From Planctomycetota bacterium (lineage in GTDB: Bacteria; Planctomycetota; GCA-002687715; DRQF01), in NCBI GenBank assembly GCA_015485455.1, contig WFTN01000190.1:1-7048 (forward strand): 7,048 nt of DNA, read 5' to 3'. The notes beneath the pieces are model-generated. The model made no database searches and had not been told where the DNA came from. It was given only the letters and a program-made list of their open reading frames with translations. Shown here in pieces: positions 1 to 5,964 of this stretch. The position numbers were made by a program, and so were the translations under genes. How positions within the stretch are numbered: the stretch's first letter is position 1; each line of letters begins with the position of its first letter.

Positions 1-29
1 CTTCGCTGTTCGATAGAAGGAATTTCTCC

Positions 30-1409
30 ATGGCCCATCGTTTCTTGCTGTCCCTTGTCCTCTTCACCTCGGTTTTCTCGTCCAACTGGGCATCGGCGGC
101 GGTGCAGCAGGAAAAAACACCTGAAGCGAAAGCACAACAACTGGCCAGGGAAGTCGAAGAAAAGGTTGCTGAGCTTCGGGAACTTCCCTACCTCAACCCC
201 ACAGCCGTGGGCGTTCATGACGTTGAGACCCTTCGCAATTTCTTAACGCAAGAGCTTGACAAAGAGTTGACCCCGGAAGTGGCCGACAAGCATCAGCGCG
301 CTATGGTGATGTTAGGCCTCTATGACCGGGACACGGATTTGCGCGCCTCTGCCCTCAAACTTCTCTCCGAACAGATCGCTGGCTTCTACAATCCCAGCAA
401 AAAGGAATTGTTCTTGGTACGCCGCGCCGCCAATGACGCAGCTGGTTTGGAGATGGACAAGGTCATCATGACTCATGAACTCGTTCATGCTCTGCAAGAT
501 CAACACTTTAATCTGTCCACTTTTCTCAGCGCTATTGCTGCCAATGACGACAAGATTACTGCAAGGAAATCTTTGGTTGAAGGTGATGCAACTTGGTTGA
601 TGACAGCCTATCAATACGGCCTCAAGCAGACGAAAATGATCATGGGAATGGGTCCTATGGTGCCCGATGATATTGCTGGCATCAAACCTCAGCTCGAGAT
701 GGCAAAGAAAATGGGGGTGAAAGGACCGGGGGGCGATGGGCTTAACATGGACGCCCTCATGGCTGTCCCCATCGTCGATGGCGATGAGATGATATTCTGC
801 TACTACGGTGGTGCCAAGTTCTGCAATCATCTCATCAAGAAAGGCGGAGTGAAGGCCATGGATCTGGCTTTCAAGCGCCCCCCCCAATCCACAGAGCAGA
901 TCCTTCATCCTAAGAAATATGACGTCGAGTATGACGCTCCTCAAGCCGTGGAGATTCCTAATCTTGCTCGGACTTTGGGCAATCAGATGGCGAAAATTGC
1001 CGGCAATACACTGGGCGAATTGCGCCTGCGCTCTTGGCTCACCGATTTCGGATTTAAGGGTAAGGAAAGAGGCAGAATTCACGGAGGATGGGATGGAGAT
1101 TCTTATGTCGTCTATGGCGGAGAGGGCCTCGCTGATGTCCTTGTTTGGGTGAGCGTTTGGGATTCGCCCCAAGATGCAGCAGAGTTCAGCGATGCCGCCC
1201 TGAAGAATCTTACCGAGATGGAATCAATGGACGCAGATGTCGACCAAACGATAACCTCCTGTGGACTGCGGTCGGGCGTCCTGCATGTTGAAAATCAGGT
1301 TTATTATCTTCGCCATGTACCAGTGAACAAGTGGCTCGATGTGTGTAATATCCTACGTAAGGAAACTAAGTTCACAGAGGAATCGTTTCAGGAAGAGAAG
1401 AAAAAATGA
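30..1409 (+). CDS. Putative exported zinc metallopeptidase (HExxH, gluzincin-like)
   Basis: The 459-residue product begins with a typical signal peptide: basic start, hydrophobic stretch at about residues 5-17, and an ASA-type cleavage site near residue 23. It is therefore probably periplasmic or secreted. The centre has HELVH at residues 149-153, which fits the zinc-binding HExxH motif. LVEGDA at 182-187 follows about 30 residues later and could supply the third zinc ligand (E184), as in gluzincins. A PPQSTEQILHP segment (284-294) and a GWDGDSY segment (353-359) resemble conserved parts of uncharacterised bacterial proteins with the same HExxH/EGDA layout. Four cysteines (257, 265, 411, 439) could form disulfides after export. 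The ATG is preceded by AAGGA at 17-21, eight bases away. The gene overlaps mqnC by four bases, so the two are probably co-transcribed. The substrate is unknown. The peptidase call rests on motifs only, and loss of activity cannot be excluded. Confidence 0.8.
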   Translation: MAHRFLLSLVLFTSVFSSNWASAAVQQEKTPEAKAQQLAREVEEKVAELRELPYLNPTAVGVHDVETLRNFLTQELDKELTPEVADKHQRAMVMLGLYDRDTDLRASALKLLSEQIAGFYNPSKKELFLVRRAANDAAGLEMDKVIMTHELVHALQDQHFNLSTFLSAIAANDDKITARKSLVEGDATWLMTAYQYGLKQTKMIMGMGPMVPDDIAGIKPQLEMAKKMGVKGPGGDGLNMDALMAVPIVDGDEMIFCYYGGAKFCNHLIKKGGVKAMDLAFKRPPQSTEQILHPKKYDVEYDAPQAVEIPNLARTLGNQMAKIAGNTLGELRLRSWLTDFGFKGKERGRIHGGWDGDSYVVYGGEGLADVLVWVSVWDSPQDAAEFSDAALKNLTEMESMDADVDQTITSCGLRSGVLHVENQVYYLRHVPVNKWLDVCNILRKETKFTEESFQEEKKK

Positions 1410-2512
1410 ACTATGAGAAACTCCTTTCAGATGTATCAGAAGGTCAAGAACGCCTTTCCGTCCAAGAGAGTGTCGAGTTGTTTCTCCATGCTGATCTTAA
1501 CTCCTTAGGACAAGCCGCAAATCGCATGCGTCAACGACTTAACGGTGACGAAGTTGTCACCTACTTGGTAGATCGCAATATCAACTACACCAATGTTTGC
1601 GTGACGGATTGCAAATTCTGCGAATTCTATCGTCCCTTGGGTCATAAAGAATCCTATGTCATCTCTGAAACGGAACTCTTCAAGAAAGTTGAAGAGACGG
1701 TTGCCCTCGGCGGCACAAGAATTCTTCTTCAAGGTGGTCACCACCCGGAGTTGCGCCTCGATTTCTATGTAAACATGTTGAAGAACCTGAAGACGCGCTT
1801 TCCCCAGGTAGAGTTGAACGCTTTTTCTCCCCCGGAAATTGATCACATCGCCCAAGTTGAAGGCACGTCCTGTTTGCAGGTCTTGGAATCTTTGAAAACT
1901 GCTGGGTTAGATGGTCTTCCCGGGGGCGGAGGCGAGATCCTGGATGATGAAATCCGTGAACGTGTTTCACCTAAGAAACTCATGAGCACCGGATGGCTAT
2001 CCTGTATGTCAGATGCCCACTCCTTGGGACTTCTTACCAGCGCATCTCAGGTGATTGGTTTTGGGGAGGAGCCGACTCATCGCTTCAATGCCCTCCAAGG
2101 TATTCGAGATACCCAAGATAAAAGTATGGCTGCCTACGGGCGAGGTTTCCTTTCCTTCGTTATGTGGCCATTGCAATTTGAAAGTCGCTACGGAGAAGTC
2201 TTCGGCAACAAAAAGGGCGTCAAATTGGGGGCTGAAAGAGAAGAATACCTGCGCCATAGCGCATTGAGTCGCCTCTTTCTCGACAGTGTCCCACATATTG
2301 GCGCCTCGTGGCCAACGATGGGGCCTGTGATCGCTGCAGAAGCGCTGATGTTTGGTGCGGACGACTTTGGCTCCACTATGATTGAGGAAAATGTCGTGAG
2401 TTCCGCTGGATCAACTTACGATTGCATGACGGAGGAGGCGATTCGCGCCCATATTGGGGACGCTGGCTTTCGACCACAGAAGCGAGATTCTGCCTATCAA
2501 GCGGTTTCCTGA
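1406..2512 (+). CDS. mqnC: Dehypoxanthine futalosine cyclase, radical SAM (MqnC-like)
   Basis: This 368-residue protein belongs to the MqnC/MqnE/CofH group of radical SAM enzymes. MqnC converts dehypoxanthine futalosine to cyclic dehypoxanthine futalosine in the cytoplasmic futalosine route to menaquinone. The [4Fe-4S] motif is CVTDCKFC, with cysteines 65, 69 and 72. Other family landmarks are LLQGGHHPEL (108-116), NAFSPPEI (138-145), LPGGGGEIL (171-179), ASWPTMG (300-306) and the C-terminal FGSTMIEENVVSSAG (321-335). The last of these favours MqnC over MqnE or CofH. Length is normal for MqnC. The ATG overlaps the stop of the upstream peptidase gene as ATGA and has an AGGAAGAG ribosome site at 1390-1397, which suggests translational coupling. 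One oddity is the segment around residues 211-225 (SASQVIGFGEEP), where the family usually reads close to TTATMMFGHVE. Either this is a divergent MqnC subfamily or the enzyme has a shifted specificity. No other mqn genes are in the window. Confidence 0.88.
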   Translation: MNYEKLLSDVSEGQERLSVQESVELFLHADLNSLGQAANRMRQRLNGDEVVTYLVDRNINYTNVCVTDCKFCEFYRPLGHKESYVISETELFKKVEETVALGGTRILLQGGHHPELRLDFYVNMLKNLKTRFPQVELNAFSPPEIDHIAQVEGTSCLQVLESLKTAGLDGLPGGGGEILDDEIRERVSPKKLMSTGWLSCMSDAHSLGLLTSASQVIGFGEEPTHRFNALQGIRDTQDKSMAAYGRGFLSFVMWPLQFESRYGEVFGNKKGVKLGAEREEYLRHSALSRLFLDSVPHIGASWPTMGPVIAAEALMFGADDFGSTMIEENVVSSAGSTYDCMTEEAIRAHIGDAGFRPQKRDSAYQAVS

Positions 2513-2760
2513 GATGACCGCCCCAGCCTCCGAGTCACAGACTTTTCGATGGTCATGATCTTAACCCGCAGCAGGGATTCTATCTTCATTTTCTCCTTCT
2601 TGTGGAGATGGTGTCTCCTGCAAATCGGACAATTTATCCTCCCTTGGTCATTCTCAGTTTCGGATTATCACCAGGTTCTACCCTCCGTCATTGCATATTT
2701 GAGGTCGAAAGCCACAAGCGGGTGAATGCCCCAGGACAATTTGTACCCCCTGCCCTAAAT

Positions 2761-2782
2761 CCCAACCAATTCCCTAGTTGGG
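2761..2782. repeat. Short inverted repeat (6-bp stem)
   Basis: CCCAAC at 2761-2766 is complementary to GTTGGG at 2777-2782, leaving a 10-base loop. No T-run follows, so it does not look like an intrinsic terminator. Function is unknown; it may be part of a structured leader or chance. Confidence 0.35.
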
Positions 2783-2811
2783 AAGCCTCAATTTGAGCGG
2801 AATGTAGTGAT

Positions 2812-2833
2812 TTTGCCTCAAAAAGAGGGCAAA
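2812..2833 (+). promoter_or_regulatory. Alternative hairpin competing with the 2822-2851 stem
   Basis: TTTGCC (2812-2817) pairs with GGCAAA (2828-2833). TC (2818-2819) pairs with GA (2825-2826) after one bulged G, closing a loop of five A. Bases 2825-2829 are also in the left arm of the 2822-2851 hairpin, so the two structures cannot form together. This arrangement is seen in attenuators, but no leader peptide or ligand domain was recognised, so a regulatory role is inference. Confidence 0.3.
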
Positions 2834-2851
2834 TGCATCCATTCCCTCTTT
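2822..2851 (+). terminator. Terminator-like hairpin between mqnC and the signalling operon
   Basis: AAAGAGGG (2822-2829) pairs with CCCTCTTT (2844-2851), and inside it AATG (2832-2835) pairs with CATT (2840-2843). This leaves a CA bulge on the left arm and a CATC loop, giving 12 base pairs in all. The + strand continues as ACTTACTC after the stem's TTT, a poor U-tract. On the - strand the stem is followed by a run of five T, so the element could stop transcription in either direction. It lies 310 bases after the mqnC stop, which is far for that gene's own terminator. A leader attenuator or the end of a small transcript are alternatives. The left arm is shared with the competing hairpin at 2812-2833. 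Confidence 0.45.
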
Positions 2852-2865
2852 ACTTACTCAACCAT

Positions 2866-2878
2866 GCCCCATTGGGGC
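2866..2878 (+). repeat. Tight GC hairpin in the presumed leader
   Basis: GCCCC (2866-2870) and GGGGC (2874-2878) enclose a three-base ATT loop, and a T-G wobble can extend the stem by one pair. It is followed directly by GCCGATAT-like sequence and not by a T-run. It may be a structured leader element or a protein-binding dyad. Confidence 0.35.
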
Positions 2879-2923
2879 GCCGATATGGGAAGCAGTCAAG
2901 TTTACGTCCAGACGGCTCAACGA

Positions 2924-2947
2924 CCGGGAAAGACCCGGAAGGCAGGA
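2924..2947 (+). promoter_or_regulatory. Hairpin beside the ribosome site of the HD-GYP gene
   Basis: CCGGG (2924-2928) pairs with CCCGG (2934-2938) around an AAAGA loop. Six bases later comes AGGA (2944-2947), which is seven bases before the GTG start at 2955. The ribosome site supports GTG as the start. The adjacent stem could affect ribosome access, but it does not cover the AGGA itself. Confidence 0.45.
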
Positions 2948-2954
2948 ATACCCC

Positions 2955-4097
2955 GTGGGTGGACTCAATTCGCGTTCTGGCTTAATTGCCATTCACAATC
3001 AGACCGCCCTTTTCAGGCGAACCATTTTGCCCGAGCTCAGACGTGCCCGGTTCGGATGTGACGAGTCGGTTACCGAACTCAAGGCAACCGGTTGCCCTTA
3101 TGCTGTTCTCGTTGACATCAGCGAAATGCAAAACATCCAAACAACACTGCAAATTCTGAGGACGGAACACAACGCCGGTGCGGTCATCGCAATCTGCAGT
3201 TGTGTGGCAGATTCCAGTCACCGACTGATAGAAGCATTTCGCAGTGGAGTTTCGGAAACCTATTTAGTCGAAAACAGTGAACTCGACGACTTGGTTCCTT
3301 CCATTAAGCTTGCACTCGAAAAACAACGACTTGAACTTCAAGGACAAAAAACCACCCAAAACTTCACTCAAGAACTTGGTAAACGAGCTCGCTCTTTGGT
3401 CAAAGCGAATCTCAATCTGGAAGAGACTTACGAAGAGACTCTCAAAGCACTGGTTCTTGCTTTGGACTCCCGGGAAAAAGCCACAGCGGGCCATTCCATT
3501 CGAGTCGCTTATTTCACTTGCTATCTCGCCATGTTGATGGGAATTGAAGGTGAAGACCTCAAAGATATATACCGTGGCTCCTTGCTGCATGACATCGGAA
3601 AAATTGGCATTCCAGACGCTATACTTTTGAAGCCTGGCAAACTCACCTTCGACGAATTCGAGACTATGAAGGAACACACCAACCTTGCCAAGGCGTTCTT
3701 AGGTCGAATTCAGTATTTGGAGCGGGCCTCAGATATCCCTTACTACCACCACGAGAAATGGAACGGTGCTGGATATCCAGAACAGCTCCGAGGCCAAGAT
3801 ATCCCCCTAGCGGCGAGGATTTTCGCTATTGCTGACGTCTATGACGCTTTGAGAAGTAAACGTTGCTACAAAGATCCCATGACCTTCGATGTGGCCATTA
3901 ACATCATCAAGAAGGATACGGGGACGCATTTTGATCCCAGTGTGGCATCCGTTTTCTTGGATCAAGATGAAATCACTTGGGATGATCTTGATCGTGCGAG
4001 CCGCTCTAAGGTGACGAGTTTCGAGATCATGCATCAAGTTTGCAGCGAACTCATCCTCAAGAATGCCACAAAGACACCAATGGGGAGTCTTGTTTAA
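2955..4097 (+). CDS. HD-GYP phosphodiesterase with degenerate receiver domain
   Basis: This 380-residue cytoplasmic protein has a receiver-like N-terminus (about 8-125), a helical linker (about 125-160) and an HD-GYP domain (about 160-345). HD-GYP domains hydrolyse cyclic di-GMP (some act on cGAMP), lowering the second messenger. The catalytic set appears complete: H180, HDIGK from H212/D213, H241, HH at 265-266, GAGYP at 271-275, IADVYDAL at 292-299 and HFDP at 325-328. In the receiver, D54 sits in the phosphoacceptor position (VLVDIS). The usual acidic pair after strand 1 is replaced by IHN, and the conserved Lys near strand 5 is missing (TYLVEN). It may therefore not be phosphorylated in the usual way. 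The GTG start has AGGA at 2944-2947; later ATGs would cut into the receiver. The stop overlaps the next start by one base (TAATG). This is the first gene of a four-gene signalling operon and its only clear output enzyme. Confidence 0.9.
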   Translation: MGGLNSRSGLIAIHNQTALFRRTILPELRRARFGCDESVTELKATGCPYAVLVDISEMQNIQTTLQILRTEHNAGAVIAICSCVADSSHRLIEAFRSGVSETYLVENSELDDLVPSIKLALEKQRLELQGQKTTQNFTQELGKRARSLVKANLNLEETYEETLKALVLALDSREKATAGHSIRVAYFTCYLAMLMGIEGEDLKDIYRGSLLHDIGKIGIPDAILLKPGKLTFDEFETMKEHTNLAKAFLGRIQYLERASDIPYYHHEKWNGAGYPEQLRGQDIPLAARIFAIADVYDALRSKRCYKDPMTFDVAINIIKKDTGTHFDPSVASVFLDQDEITWDDLDRASRSKVTSFEIMHQVCSELILKNATKTPMGSLV

Positions 4098-4939
4098 TGT
4101 TTACCCTGAAAGATCTCAAAGTCCGCAATTCTCAGTGGTTCGAATACCTGAGGCAAATCCTGGAGTTGGAAGAATTTGGTTCTGACCTCATTGTTGGTGC
4201 CCTCTATTTCACTCCTGACTTTGCACTGCATGTGTTGGCGTTGGCGAATTCAAGCACGTTCTCGGCCACCACGTCTATTGAACGGCTGGATCGGGCGGTC
4301 TTTCTTCTGGGCCGCAAAACGATTCGCGATCTGACTTATGAGGTCGAATTGATCCCAGACGATTCAGTGGATTCAGAAACACCAGTCAGCTGGAAAGCTT
4401 TCGTTTACGAGAGTGTCTCCGTGGCAACGGGGGCATCATTGGTGGCGCGAGCCGCCCAGATCCCCTTGGTGGAAGAGGCGAGAACAGCAGGCCTCATCCA
4501 TGATTTGGGTTTCGACCTTCTCTGTCGTGAGCGTAAAGAAGAGACAGCCTTGGCCTGGAACGCAGCCCTTGCCACAGGGACCAGATTGGTTGATCATGAG
4601 CGTCTCTATAGCGACACGGATCATTGCGAAGTCGCTGAAGAGCTCTTTCGCGCCGCAGGACTTCCGGATTCTTTGACAATCGCCACTGGCCTTCACCATG
4701 ACCCTTTGGTTGCACCTGTAGAGCATCGCTATTTGACTATTCTCATTTACGCTGGAGAATGCCTCACCCAAAGGGCGGGCTTGCAGAACTGTCATGGCGA
4801 ACCTCCAGCATTGGAAGATCGTGTGTTCGCAGAGCTTCGGCTGAACGAAGACATGACAACCAGTTTCGTTCCTTTGCTTCTGACTGAGTTGGAGCGTTTG
4901 GGACTATCACCTCGGACCGCAGCCTTGGCCGGAGTTTGA
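4097..4939 (+). CDS. HDOD domain signalling protein
   Basis: The preferred ATG at 4097 overlaps the HD-GYP stop by one base and has GGGGAG at 4082-4087, nine bases upstream. A start at 4040 would overlap the previous gene by 58 bases and add 19 residues outside the domain. The 280-residue product fits an HDOD domain. Its N-terminal helical part has ALYFTPDFALHVLALANSS (35-53) and RAVFLLGRKTIRDL (66-79), matching the usual pattern of paired helices in HDOD. The C-terminal half retains HD-like residues: H135/D136 in AGLIHDLG, H176 and HH at 200-201. The early histidine expected in HD enzymes is replaced near E105, so hydrolase activity is unlikely. HDOD proteins are generally non-enzymatic scaffolds in signalling, often found with cyclic-di-GMP or chemotaxis proteins. 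Direct adjacency to HD-GYP suggests it regulates or binds that enzyme, which is an inference. No membrane segment is seen. Confidence 0.85.
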   Translation: MFTLKDLKVRNSQWFEYLRQILELEEFGSDLIVGALYFTPDFALHVLALANSSTFSATTSIERLDRAVFLLGRKTIRDLTYEVELIPDDSVDSETPVSWKAFVYESVSVATGASLVARAAQIPLVEEARTAGLIHDLGFDLLCRERKEETALAWNAALATGTRLVDHERLYSDTDHCEVAEELFRAAGLPDSLTIATGLHHDPLVAPVEHRYLTILIYAGECLTQRAGLQNCHGEPPALEDRVFAELRLNEDMTTSFVPLLLTELERLGLSPRTAALAGV

Positions 4940-4943
4940 GTTC

Positions 4944-5330
4944 ATGAACAGCAGCAAGATTCTTTGTATCGATGATAACGACAGAAACCTCCGCATACTT
5001 CGGGAGCTGCTGGAGTCAGACTATGCTCTTGAGTGTGCTCAAGATGGAGAGTCCGGGCTTGATCTTTTGCATGAAGAGCTACCAGGTCTCATTCTCTTGG
5101 ATGTCATGATGCCTGGAATTGACGGCTATGAGGTCTGCCGTCAAGTGAAGAAGGATCCGGCTACCGCCAAGATCCCCATCGTACTTCTCACTGCCAAGGC
5201 AAAAGAAGACGAAAAGCAAATCGGTTTTGAAGCGGGGGCTGACGGATACCTGATGAAGCCTTTTGATCCGGATGCACTCATCGATTTGGTCGAGAGTTTC
5301 GTTCCCGTTCCTGTCCCAATCGCTGACTGA
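4944..5330 (+). CDS. Single-domain CheY-like response regulator
   Basis: The 128-residue protein is one complete receiver domain and nothing else. It has the acidic pair D10/D11 (CIDDND), the phosphoacceptor D53 in LLDVMMPGIDGYEV, the switch threonine T83 (LLTAKA) and the lysine K105 (LMKPFDPDAL). It should thus be phosphorylated by a histidine kinase and act through protein contacts, since it has no DNA-binding or enzymatic output. The gene starts four bases after the HDOD stop, with GGAG at 4931-4934, nine bases upstream. No kinase gene is in the window, so its phosphodonor must be encoded elsewhere or be a small molecule. Likely partners are the neighbouring HDOD, HD-GYP or PAS proteins (inference from operon position). 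The closest relatives by pattern are receivers of the PleD/CheY type, but the family is too large for a specific name. Confidence 0.92.
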   Translation: MNSSKILCIDDNDRNLRILRELLESDYALECAQDGESGLDLLHEELPGLILLDVMMPGIDGYEVCRQVKKDPATAKIPIVLLTAKAKEDEKQIGFEAGADGYLMKPFDPDALIDLVESFVPVPVPIAD

Positions 5331-5354
5331 AAAGCCATGAGGCGGGAGCTCACA

Positions 5355-5843
5355 ATGGAATCTGAAATTCTTGCAGCTTGCCCTGTTGCATTGGTGGGAG
5401 TCGATCCCGAACTCAACATTGTTTATGCTAATGCCGCCGCAGAAACCCAACTCGACCTCCAAGACGGAGGGGGCAACTTACTTGCCGTCCTTCCAGGATT
5501 GCGTGAATTGGATCATGGTAGTTTTGGCAGCCCGGATGGTATTTGGCTTTTGCACCGAGCTTCCCGGGACAAAGTGCAGGTAGAAGCGCGCCGTGGGAGC
5601 AGCAGATTTCAAGTAGAAATCGATGTGCGCTCTCTTCGGCTTGGCCAAGAAGAGCTAACCGTGGTTGCAATCCATGATATGACATCCCTCAATTCTTCTC
5701 TCACCAACATCATGAATGTTCAACGGGAGCTAGAGGAATTCAATCGGGTGGCCATAGGCCGGGAGCTGCGGATGGTCGCACTCAAGGATGAGATTAACCA
5801 GCTTCTGAGCGCACAAGGGCAGGAACCCCGCTACGTCGACTGA
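5355..5843 (+). CDS. PAS domain protein ending in a signalling linker helix
   Basis: The ATG at 5355 is preferred because GGGAG (5344-5348) lies six bases upstream. An in-frame ATG at 5337 has a poorer site and would add six residues. From 5355 the protein has 162 residues. Residues 4-115 read as a PAS fold: it opens ILAACPVALVGVDPELNIVYANAAAE (in part at 5-30) and closes with TVVAIHDMTSL (102-112). Residues 118-152 form a charged amphipathic helix containing EEFNRVAIGRELRM (127-140) and LKDEINQL. This helix resembles the conserved linker that in larger proteins joins PAS to kinase or GGDEF domains. Here the gene stops ten residues later, so no output domain exists. PAS domains sense small molecules, redox state or form dimers; no cofactor-binding residue can be assigned. 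It follows the response regulator by 24 bases and is the last gene of the operon. A role as sensor or dimerising adaptor is inferred. Confidence 0.8.
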   Translation: MESEILAACPVALVGVDPELNIVYANAAAETQLDLQDGGGNLLAVLPGLRELDHGSFGSPDGIWLLHRASRDKVQVEARRGSSRFQVEIDVRSLRLGQEELTVVAIHDMTSLNSSLTNIMNVQRELEEFNRVAIGRELRMVALKDEINQLLSAQGQEPRYVD

Positions 5844-5880
5844 GAGGAAAATCGGGGCTGCCTCTCTGAGAAAACACGAT

Positions 5881-5917
5881 AACGGCCGGACTTGTCTTAC
5901 GACAGATCCGGCCGTTT
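5881..5917. terminator. Palindromic intrinsic terminator between convergent genes
   Basis: AACGGCCGGA (5881-5890) is perfectly complementary to TCCGGCCGTT (5907-5916). Inside, TGTC (5893-5896) pairs with GACA (5901-5904) around a TTAC loop. The GC-rich stem ends in TTT and is followed by GTCATTT on the + strand. On the - strand it is followed by ATCGTGTTTTC. It sits 38 bases after the PAS stop and 48 bases beyond the - strand dehydrogenase stop, so it can serve both operons. Confidence 0.8.
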
Positions 5918-5964
5918 GTCATTTGCGAGCTGAGTTAAATGAATGACTCATCTCCTGCATTTTC

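Larger units (their letters stand above)
2513..2954. other. 442-base intergenic region, no convincing gene
   Basis: Short open frames occur here (for example 2602-2796 and the 5' part of 2807-3061), but they lack recognisable domains and good ribosome sites and I do not accept them. No reverse-strand gene is visible. The frame of the downstream HD-GYP gene is open upstream only to a TGA at 2808-2810 and offers no better start than the GTG at 2955. What the region does contain is a set of inverted repeats: 2592-2618 (TCTCC/GGAGA/TCTCC), 2761-2782 (CCCAAC/GTTGGG), 2812-2833, 2822-2851, 2866-2878 and 2924-2938. It most likely holds the 3' end of the mqnC transcript and the promoter and leader of the signalling operon. 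I could not match it to a known riboswitch, including the cyclic-di-GMP classes. Confidence 0.6.

Noticed and set aside
312..1172. 286-residue reverse-strand open frame
   Set aside because: It lies antisense within the peptidase gene, whose protein has a signal peptide and zinc motifs; the antisense product shows none.
2602..2796. 64-residue open frame in the intergenic region
   Set aside because: No recognisable domain, no clear ribosome site, and it lies among inverted repeats. Its composition does not look like that of the neighbouring coding genes.
2879..2886. GCCGATAT, close to the flagellar sigma-28 -10 element
   Set aside because: No matching -35 element at the required spacing, and the site abuts a hairpin, so a FliA promoter is not supported.
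2880..2954. Possible cyclic-di-GMP riboswitch upstream of an HD-GYP gene
   Set aside because: An attractive idea in this context, but I could not align the conserved core of either class to the sequence. A covariance-model search would decide.
2807..3061. 84-residue open frame overlapping the HD-GYP start
   Set aside because: It overlaps the well-supported HD-GYP gene in another frame and has no domain of its own.
4040..4096. Earlier ATG for the HDOD gene
   Set aside because: It would overlap the HD-GYP gene by 58 bases, and the added residues do not resemble the domain. The ATG at 4097 has a good GGGGAG site.
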